From contig JBGVLZ010000086.1 in the NCBI GenBank assembly GCA_045124505.1, positions 1 to 64,000 on the forward strand: a stretch of 64,000 bases of DNA. Direction: 5' to 3'. The number at the start of each line of letters is the position of its first letter. Position 1 is the stretch's first letter. This document shows positions 57,885-64,000 of the stretch, piece by piece. Origin of the DNA: RGIG7213 sp045124505 (lineage in GTDB: Bacteria > Bacillota > Clostridia > Oscillospirales > CAG-272). The notes beneath the pieces were generated by a model that was given only the letters and a program-made list of their open reading frames with translations, made no database searches and had not been told where the DNA came from. Both the position numbers and the translations under genes were made by a program.

Positions 57885-58084
57885 GTGAAGTTTGGCTTGC
57901 GCCAAGTGAAGCAGCGGCGATGCCGCTGTGAAGTTTTGTGCTACGCACAAAGTGAAGTTAAGTGTGCCACCCACGCCCGCAGGCACTTCACTTGCCGAAG
58001 GCATACTTCACGCACCGAAGGTGTGCTTATCGTGCCGCAAGGCACACTTAGTTGAAAAAAGCACTGCTCTCGCAGTGCTTTTTT
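57885..58084. repeat. GTGAAGT hairpin array, copy 3
   Basis: The hairpins are TTGGC-TTGC-GCCAA, AGCGGC-GAT-GCCGCT, TTTGTGC-TAC-GCACAAA, GGCAC and GTGCC types, with spacers GTGAAGT on the left and ACTTCAC on the right, ending in AGTTGAAAAAAGCACTGC and a full terminator (58055-58084). The terminator is also the one for the tRNA on the minus strand. Stems differ from copies 1 and 2 while pairing is kept. Confidence 0.75.
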
Positions 58085-58085
58085 C

Positions 58086-58161
58086 TGGCGCGCCTGGGGG
58101 GATTCGAACCCTCGACCTACCGGTTCGTAGCCGGGCACTCTATCCACTGAGCTACAAGCGC
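58086..58161 (-). tRNA. tRNA-Arg (anticodon ACG)
   Basis: The 76-nt gene reads GCGCTTG for the acceptor 5' strand, AGCTCAGTGGATAGAG for the D arm, an anticodon loop CTACGAA, GGTTCGAATCC in the T arm, and CAGGCGC-G-CCA at the 3' end with CCA encoded. The ACG anticodon needs A34-to-I editing by TadA to read CGN codons. The 3' end touches hairpin array 3, whose terminator follows it. Confidence 0.95.
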
Positions 58162-58249
58162 ATACAGGTTTTTTCTGTACCTGAATATATTATCACAAAA
58201 ATTCACTTTTGTCAATAGCAAAAGTGAATTTTGTGAAATTTTATGATAT

Positions 58250-58507
58250 TTATTCTTTATCAAGATAAGATCTGACGAGAATATTCAAAAGTTCATCTCT
58301 GTCGATCTTTCTTATAATCCCTCTTGCATTTTTATAATTCGTTATATATGTGGGGTCTTCGGAAAGGATGTAACCGACGATCTGGTTTATCGGATTGTAT
58401 CCCTTTTCCTTAAGAGCTTGATACACGTCCTTTAACGCTTCTTTTGTTTCTTTTTCCTTTTCGTGAAGAATTTTAAAAGTTATGGTCGTGTCCTTGTCGT
58501 TTGCCAT
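58250..58507 (-). CDS. ireB: IreB-family regulatory phosphoprotein (UPF0297)
   Basis: An 85-residue protein with TITFKILHEKEKETKEALKD, VYQALKEKGYNPINQIVGYI and DPTYITNYKNARGIIRKIDR, which is the full UPF0297/IreB pattern. In Enterococcus it is phosphorylated by the PASTA kinase IreK and affects cell-wall stress resistance. Its usual partners (ruvX and DUF1292 genes) are not in the window. GAGGTATACCG precedes the ATG. Confidence 0.93.
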   Translation of the reverse strand: MANDKDTTITFKILHEKEKETKEALKDVYQALKEKGYNPINQIVGYILSEDPTYITNYKNARGIIRKIDRDELLNILVRSYLDKE

Positions 58508-58585
58508 CGGTATACCTCTTTTCCTTTTGTTTCCGAGTATTTACATGATTATACCACAAAAATGTGAAGATATCAATAACAAAAA

Positions 58586-60145
58586 TCAAGAATTTGATAA
58601 CTTGTATTCAAAAGAATCGACCAAAGCTGTAAAACACGCCTCAATTATATCGTGTGAAACGCCTACGGTCGTCCAATTTTCAACACCGTCCGTCGATTCT
58701 ATAAGAACACGGACCTTTGCGGCAGTCGATGTTCCCGAATCTATTACACGCACCTTGAAGTCTGCGAGCTTCATATCCGACACCTGCGGATAAAATACGC
58801 AGAGCGCACGGCGGAGCGCTGTGTCAAGTGCATTGACAGGGCCGTTTCCGAGAGATGCAGAAACCTCTGTTTTATCTCCGACCTTGATCTGTATCATCGC
58901 ACCCGATGTCATGCCGCCCGTGCCCGACGGATAATCGTCCGTCGTTTTATAAAGCAAAACTTCAAAGTGAGGTGTATATTTGCAAAGTGTCTTTTTCAGT
59001 AAAAGGTGGAGCGATGCCTCTGCCGCCTCATAGTGATACCCGAAAAATTCCTTATCTTTAAGCGCCTCAAGTGCCATGCTGAGTTCGGGGGAATCCTTTT
59101 CGGCACTCGGTATTATTTCCCTTACACGCTCCAAAAGTGTATTTCTGCCCGATATTTCAGACAGCAAAAACTGTCTTTCGTTGCCGACAAGTGCGGGATC
59201 TATATGCTCAAATGACGGGGAATGCTTTTTAACCGCATCGATGTGCATGCCTGCCTTGTGGTGAAACGCATTTTTACCTATATACGGCTTATTGCTTCTG
59301 ATACCGATATTTGATATTTCCGATATTTTTACCGCTGTCTTTTTAAGTTTGCGCATATCGCAGGGAAATTCATAGCCGTATTTGAATTTTAAATTCGGCA
59401 TTATTACCGAAAGGTCTGCATTTCCGCATCTTTCGCCAAATCCCAAAAACGTGCCCTGTATCTGTGACGCACCCGCCGTTGCCGACAGTACGGAATTTGC
59501 CACAGCACAGCCTGTATCATTGTGAAAATGAACGGATATTCTCGTGTCCTTAAATTCATCACAAACCGCTTTTGTTATTTCATACGCTTCATACGGCATA
59601 GTTTCGCCGTTTGTGTCGCAAAGGCACAAAACATCAGCCCCCGCTTCTTTAGCAGATGAAAGAACCTTCAAGGCATATTCTTTATTTTCGGAATATCCGG
59701 CATAAAAATGCTCCGCATCGAAAACGACCTCACGTGCAAACTGCTTGAGATAGCCGACTGTTTTCCTGATAAGCTCAAGGTTTTCGTCCTCTGTTATTCC
59801 AAGCACCTGACGGATATGTAAAACGGACGTTTTGCCGAATATACACAGCACCGGCGCACCCGATGAAACAAGAGCTTCAAGTGCAGGATCTTCTTCCGGT
59901 TTTACACCGTACTTAAGCGTTCTGCCGAAGGCACAAAGCTTTGCATGCGACAGCTTTTCCGACTTCATTTCACGGAAAAATTCCGCATCCTTGGGATTTG
60001 AAGCGGGAAAACCCGCTTCTATATAATCAATTCCAAAATCATCAAGTGTTTTTACTATTCTTATCTTGTCAGACAGCGAAAACGAAACTCCCTGCCCCTG
60101 TGCACCGTCGCGCAGGGTGGAATCGTAAATTTCAATTTTTTTCAT
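58586..60145 (-). CDS. cimA: Citramalate synthase
   Basis: A 519-residue DRE-TIM enzyme with EIYDSTLRDGAQGQGVSFS, then EAGFPASNPKD, the metal HFHND motif (SVHFHNDTGCAVANS) and a C-terminal LeuA-type allosteric domain (GNGPVNALDTALRRAL). It condenses pyruvate and acetyl-CoA to citramalate for isoleucine synthesis. The threonine-independent route is common in Clostridia. It is 1 bp from the lipoprotein gene. Confidence 0.92.
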   Translation of the reverse strand: MKKIEIYDSTLRDGAQGQGVSFSLSDKIRIVKTLDDFGIDYIEAGFPASNPKDAEFFREMKSEKLSHAKLCAFGRTLKYGVKPEEDPALEALVSSGAPVLCIFGKTSVLHIRQVLGITEDENLELIRKTVGYLKQFAREVVFDAEHFYAGYSENKEYALKVLSSAKEAGADVLCLCDTNGETMPYEAYEITKAVCDEFKDTRISVHFHNDTGCAVANSVLSATAGASQIQGTFLGFGERCGNADLSVIMPNLKFKYGYEFPCDMRKLKKTAVKISEISNIGIRSNKPYIGKNAFHHKAGMHIDAVKKHSPSFEHIDPALVGNERQFLLSEISGRNTLLERVREIIPSAEKDSPELSMALEALKDKEFFGYHYEAAEASLHLLLKKTLCKYTPHFEVLLYKTTDDYPSGTGGMTSGAMIQIKVGDKTEVSASLGNGPVNALDTALRRALCVFYPQVSDMKLADFKVRVIDSGTSTAAKVRVLIESTDGVENWTTVGVSHDIIEACFTALVDSFEYKLSNS

Positions 60146-60146
60146 A

Positions 60147-61037
60147 TCAGATAACTTTCACGGCAAGATTTTTTACATAAACCGAACCTCTGTTATGATT
60201 CCAGAGCTTTATGTAACCGCCGCTTAAAAATGAGATATCAAATCCAAGCTCAATTGTCTGTATACATTCCTCAAATCCGTCCTCGTATGTAAAAACATTT
60301 ACACATGAGCTTCCGCTGATGTTTTCTATTTTAAGCTTGTAAACAAGGACATTAAATCCGTCATCACTCGACTGATAGATGTTTATTACGTTTGCAACAC
60401 GGTCATCCTCGATACAAACACGGCGGAACCCTTCCTTGAAAGAAAACGGAAGCACAAACTCAAAAATGCCCTCGTTCCACGTTGTATCCGATGCGCCCTT
60501 TATGCCCATGACACCGTTTTTGAACGATACCCAAAGACCGTTATTTTCGTCAGCTATACCGCCCTCTGAATCTATACGGAGACCTGCAAAAAGTGTCTGC
60601 CATTTTTCATCGTTTTCGGTTTCTTTCGTGTTAAGCTCAAATTCAAATCTATATGCTTCTTCGGGACCTACGGGCGAAAGATACGTTATGTCAAACATAT
60701 TTTCCCCGTCAACACCCATATATCCGTCCTTATAAACGGGCTTGCCTGTCACGGACCAGTTTTCATCGGTTGCAAGTATCTGCTGTTCCATTGAAGCTGT
60801 TTCCCAGCCCTCATCATATTCAGCGGGTGCTTCCGTCACAAGGCTTGCCACAGTATCGGAAATCATAATTTCCGTCTGAACATCCGTGGAAGCAGTATCA
60901 TCGGACACAACTGCCGAATCTTCTGCAGGTACTGAAGTATCGGGCACTGTTGTGACGTCTTCTTTTTTTGAACAGCCCGACAAAACAACAAGCGAGCAAA
61001 GAGTCATACAAACAACTTTTTTAAAAATATGCTTCAT
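60147..61037 (-). CDS. Lipoprotein with a laminin G-like sugar-binding domain
   Basis: A 296-residue lipoprotein from the ATG at 61037 (GAAAGGAAAG upstream): MKHIFKKVVCMTLCSLVVLS, lipobox LSGC, an acidic Ser/Thr-rich linker and a C-terminal beta domain of about 200 residues (WSVTGKPVYKDGYMGVDGEN ... IKLWNHNRGSVYVKNLAVKVI). The end pattern is like concanavalin-type or 3-keto-disaccharide hydrolase domains. No catalytic residues are clear. Confidence 0.65.
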   Translation of the reverse strand: MKHIFKKVVCMTLCSLVVLSGCSKKEDVTTVPDTSVPAEDSAVVSDDTASTDVQTEIMISDTVASLVTEAPAEYDEGWETASMEQQILATDENWSVTGKPVYKDGYMGVDGENMFDITYLSPVGPEEAYRFEFELNTKETENDEKWQTLFAGLRIDSEGGIADENNGLWVSFKNGVMGIKGASDTTWNEGIFEFVLPFSFKEGFRRVCIEDDRVANVINIYQSSDDGFNVLVYKLKIENISGSSCVNVFTYEDGFEECIQTIELGFDISFLSGGYIKLWNHNRGSVYVKNLAVKVI

Positions 61038-61050
61038 TTTTACTTTCCTT

Positions 61051-62178
61051 TCAAAATTCCAACAGTTCGCACAAAACAGCATTTGACACAGCAAAGCCTT
61101 TGTCGGTAAATCTGACGCTGTCACCGTTCACCATAAGACCGAGTGAACAGTATTTTTTAACCTTTTCACCGTAATATTCATCGAAATCCTTACCTGTAAG
61201 CTTTCGGTATTCAGATTTGGAAACACCGTCACTCAAACGGAGATTAAGCATGATATATTCACATTCGGCATCTTTTTTATCCGGAAATTCTTCCTCATCA
61301 AGCACCGCATTTTCTTCGATGCTTCCCAGACAATAATCGGTATATAAATGAACATCGGGTGTGTATGTATACCGTCTGCCGTTATAAAACGATGAGGCTG
61401 ACGGGCCGAATGAAATATATTCATCTCTATGCCAATACTTTAAATTATGACGGCTTTCAAAGCCTTTTTGGGCATAATTCGATATTTCATATCTTTCTAT
61501 ACCGCTGTCTGAAAGTCTGTCACCGCAAATACCTGTCATTTCAATCACGTCATCTTCGCTCGGAAACCTGTATTTATCGGCATTTTCAAAAAGCATTGTT
61601 CCCTCTTCAAGCTTAAGCATATATGCAGAAACATGCTTCGGAGCAAGCGACAGAGTAAATTCAAGTGTTTTTTCAAAAGACTTTACGGTTTGATAGGGTA
61701 TTCCGTACATAAGGTCAAGGCTTATGTTGTCAAAGCCCGCACATCTTGCTGACAAAACCGTATTTTTTACATCATCCGCCGTGTGTATTCTGCCGAGGGC
61801 TGAAAGCTCATCCTCATTTGCCGACTGCATACCGATACTAAGGCGGTTAAAGCCGCAGCTTTTCATAAGCACAAAATCTTCAAGGGTTGCCGTTTTGGGG
61901 TTACATTCAGCCGTTATTTCAGCGTTTTCATCAACTTCAAACGATTCCTTTACGGCATCCAAAACACGGCAAAGGCGGTCAGCACCGAAATATGTGGGCG
62001 TGCCGCCTCCGAAATATACCGTATCGCATTTTATCCCTTTGAACGTCTTTATGTGCTTTATGAGCGCTTTTTCGTACAAGTCGGCAAATTCAATGCCGAC
62101 ACCCGAATAAAAGTCGCAGTATGCACATCTTTTAGCACAGAACGGAATGTGTATATAAATTCCGACAGGGTTATTCAT
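61051..62178 (-). CDS. hemW: Radical SAM protein HemW (heme chaperone-like)
   Basis: A 375-residue radical SAM protein from the ATG at 62178, IYIHIPFCAKRCAYCDFYS with the CxxxCxxC cluster motif, YFGGGTPTYF, and the HemW-type DISLDLMYGIP and FGPSASSFYNGRRY. The extra Cys of true HemN (fourth in CxxxCxxCxC) is replaced by Phe, which marks HemW. HemW binds heme; it is not a coproporphyrinogen oxidase. It overlaps the lepA stop by 8 nt. Confidence 0.9.
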   Translation of the reverse strand: MNNPVGIYIHIPFCAKRCAYCDFYSGVGIEFADLYEKALIKHIKTFKGIKCDTVYFGGGTPTYFGADRLCRVLDAVKESFEVDENAEITAECNPKTATLEDFVLMKSCGFNRLSIGMQSANEDELSALGRIHTADDVKNTVLSARCAGFDNISLDLMYGIPYQTVKSFEKTLEFTLSLAPKHVSAYMLKLEEGTMLFENADKYRFPSEDDVIEMTGICGDRLSDSGIERYEISNYAQKGFESRHNLKYWHRDEYISFGPSASSFYNGRRYTYTPDVHLYTDYCLGSIEENAVLDEEEFPDKKDAECEYIMLNLRLSDGVSKSEYRKLTGKDFDEYYGEKVKKYCSLGLMVNGDSVRFTDKGFAVSNAVLCELLEF

Positions 62179-63985
62179 CAAGCTTAAGCACAGCCATAAA
62201 CGCTTCCTGTGGTACTTCGACAGTACCGAGCGAGCGCATACGCTTTTTACCCTCTTTCTGCTTTTCAAGCAGTTTTTTCTTTCTCGTTATGTCACCGCCG
62301 TAACACTTCGCCAAGACGTCCTTACGCATAGCCCTTACCGTTTCACGTGCGATGACCTTTCCGCCGATAGCCGCCTGAACAGGCACTTCAAAGAGCTGTC
62401 TTGGGATATTATCCTTCAGCTTTTCAACTATCTTTCTTGCTCTGCCGTACGCCTTATCGGTGTGAACTATAAACGAAAGTGCATCGACAACATCGCCGTT
62501 GAGCAGAACGTCAAGCTTTACAAGCTTGCTCGGCTCATATCCGTCAAGCTCATAGTCAAGCGAAGCATAGCCTTTGCTTCTGCTTTTGAGTGCATCGAAA
62601 AAGTCGTAGACAATTTCGTTAAGCGGCAGTCTGTAATGAAGCTCAACACGTGTTGAGTCAAGATATTTCATATCATAGAAAATGCCTCGTCTGTCCTGGC
62701 AAAGGTCCATAATTCCGCCCACATAATCAACAGGCGTCATGATATTGCCTTTGACCATGGGCTCAAACGGTATATCTATTTCATCAGGCGACGGATAGTT
62801 AAGCGGGTTATCGATAAACACCGTTTCGCCCGTGCGCTTCTGAATTTTATAAATAACGCTGGGGGCAGTTGTGATAAGGTCGAGATTAAACTCTCTTTCA
62901 AGTCTTTCCTGGATTATCTCCATGTGTAAAAGTCCCAAAAATCCGCAACGGAAGCCGAAGCCGAGGGCGGCTGACGTTTCAGGCTCATACGTCAGCGATG
63001 CATCGTTGAGCTGTAATTTTTCAAGTGCTTCCTTTAAATCCTGATATTTTGCGCCGTCTGCGGGATATATACCGGAATACACCATCGGCATACATTTTTT
63101 AAAGCCTTCAAGCGGTTCTGCAGTGGGATTTTCAGCAAGTGTGACCGTGTCGCCCACACGTGTATCAGAAACATTTTTAATGCTTGCGGTGATATATCCG
63201 ACGTCGCCTGCGCAAAGAACATCGGTCTTACAAAGTCCAAACGGCTCCATTGTTCCTATTTCGACAACGTCAAATTCAGCACCCGTATTCATCATTCTTA
63301 TGCGCTGGCCTGCTTTGAGAGAGCCTTCCATAACACGTATATAAACAACAACTCCTCTGTATGAGTCGTAATACGAGTCAAATATAAGGCATTTAAGCGG
63401 TGCATTTTCATCCCCCACGGGGCACGGGATCGCTTCCACTATTTTTTCAAGCACGGCAGGAATGTTTATTCCCGCTTTTGCTGAAATTGCAGGGGCATCA
63501 TCTGCAGGGATACCTATGATATCCTCAATTTCTCCCCTTACACGTTCAACATTTGCCGCAGGCAGGTCTATCTTATTGATAACGGGAACTATCTCAAGGT
63601 TGTTATCCGAGGCAAGATATGCGTTTGCAAGTGTCTGCGCCTCTATTCCCTGTGTGCTGTCAACGACAAGGAGCGCACCCTCGCAGGCATTCAGCGAGCG
63701 TGACACCTCATAGTTGAAGTCTACATGCCCGGGCGTATCGATAAGGTTAAGCGTATACGTTTCACCGTCAGGAGCATTGTAATTGAGCTTGACGGCACGT
63801 GCCTTTATCGTTATTCCTCTTTCCTTTTCGATATCCATATTATCGAGGAGCTGTTCTGTCATGTCACGGCTTGCTACCGTCTGAGTATGCTCCAATATTC
63901 TGTCGGCAAGTGTTGATTTGCCGTGGTCGATATGCGCTATTATACAAAAATTTCTTATTTTCTTTTGTCTTTCTGATGCGTTCAT
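62171..63985 (-). CDS. lepA: Elongation factor 4 (LepA)
   Basis: A 604-residue translational GTPase with IIAHIDHGKSTLADRI, DTPGHVDFNYEVSRSL, NKIDLPAANVERV and the LepA-specific C-terminal domain (KRMRSLGTVEVPQEAF). The length equals the family norm. It back-translocates or remodels ribosomes under stress. GGAGTAGTATCGG precedes the ATG at 63985. lepA-hemW is a common pair in Firmicutes, often followed by hrcA, which is absent here. Confidence 0.97.
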   Translation of the reverse strand: MNASERQKKIRNFCIIAHIDHGKSTLADRILEHTQTVASRDMTEQLLDNMDIEKERGITIKARAVKLNYNAPDGETYTLNLIDTPGHVDFNYEVSRSLNACEGALLVVDSTQGIEAQTLANAYLASDNNLEIVPVINKIDLPAANVERVRGEIEDIIGIPADDAPAISAKAGINIPAVLEKIVEAIPCPVGDENAPLKCLIFDSYYDSYRGVVVYIRVMEGSLKAGQRIRMMNTGAEFDVVEIGTMEPFGLCKTDVLCAGDVGYITASIKNVSDTRVGDTVTLAENPTAEPLEGFKKCMPMVYSGIYPADGAKYQDLKEALEKLQLNDASLTYEPETSAALGFGFRCGFLGLLHMEIIQERLEREFNLDLITTAPSVIYKIQKRTGETVFIDNPLNYPSPDEIDIPFEPMVKGNIMTPVDYVGGIMDLCQDRRGIFYDMKYLDSTRVELHYRLPLNEIVYDFFDALKSRSKGYASLDYELDGYEPSKLVKLDVLLNGDVVDALSFIVHTDKAYGRARKIVEKLKDNIPRQLFEVPVQAAIGGKVIARETVRAMRKDVLAKCYGGDITRKKKLLEKQKEGKKRMRSLGTVEVPQEAFMAVLKLDE

Positions 63986-64000
63986 CCGATACTACTCCTA

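Noticed and set aside
57039..58084. CRISPR array
   Set aside because: The repeat is only a 7-mer spacer in two orientations, the units between are palindromic and of uneven length, and there are no cas genes in the window.
60147..61124. 325-residue start for the lipoprotein gene
   Set aside because: The upstream extension has no signal features; the ATG at 61037 has a ribosome site and starts a perfect lipoprotein signal.

Overview
The window is a stretch of a Bacillota (Firmicutes) genome of the class Clostridia. The evidence is IreB, type III glutamine synthetase, CimA, a SpoVAC homologue, strong Shine-Dalgarno sites, consensus sigma-A promoters (TTGACA-17-TATAAT) and Tn4451-type accessory genes. 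The lineage is probably an uncultured spore-forming gut-type clostridium; the genus cannot be read from the sequence. Most genes lie on the minus strand, except a plus-strand block at about 36.0-42.9 kb and a second one at 45-55.5 kb.

Region 1 (1-16.86 kb) is accessory DNA. Two related integrative mobilizable elements sit in tandem at the 3' end of guaA. Each has the same backbone on the minus strand: excisionase-like HTH, tyrosine integrase, MobC-like protein, RepA-like AAA ATPase, MobV relaxase. Each also has a divergent plus-strand gene behind its own promoter. Element A (left edge to about 4.2 kb) is cut by the window inside its relaxase gene. Element B (about 4.2-16.86 kb) is complete. 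The core ATTATTCCCACTCG occurs at 4208-4221 and again at 16851-16864 over the guaA stop codon, with pairs of 11-bp-period repeats beside each copy. Element B carries a cargo of two ECF sigma/anchored-regulator pairs, an ABC-2 transporter and small membrane or lipoproteins; several cargo genes are separated by a repeated mini-hairpin. Opposite the start region of both repA-like genes lies a predicted plus-strand antisense RNA with an 11-bp plus 7-bp stem, a CGCCAA loop and a U-rich end. It resembles the copy-control RNAs of theta plasmids and is the most interesting signal here.

Region 2 (16.85-36 kb) is chromosomal. It holds guaA (ATP-pyrophosphatase half only), a CotH/DUF4956/VTC cluster preceded by a D,D-carboxypeptidase homologue that has lost all three catalytic motifs, glnN (GSIII), thiI, typA, a YfcE-like phosphodiesterase, three small unknown genes, trpS, an aminotransferase, and a family of small duplicated membrane proteins. 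The gap between typA and the phosphodiesterase holds a perfect 29-bp inverted repeat and a compact four-way-junction palindrome.

Region 3 (36-55.5 kb) holds a probable operon of murD, three M42 aminopeptidases, a methionine gamma-lyase-family protein, a class I amidotransferase-like hydrolase and a membrane protein. It is followed by small regulators and lipoproteins, spoVAC, a C39-peptidase/amidase fusion, nfo, an HTH gene behind a 190-nt leader with a terminator, PqqD plus an OPT transporter, a cytidine deaminase, a short pyrophosphatase-like protein, a DUF1836 regulator and an NfeD/flotillin pair.

Region 4 (55.5-64 kb) holds a small insert bounded by a 56-bp direct repeat copied from the flotillin 3' end, three long arrays of short covarying hairpins, tRNA-Arg(ACG), ireB, cimA, a lipoprotein, hemW and lepA.
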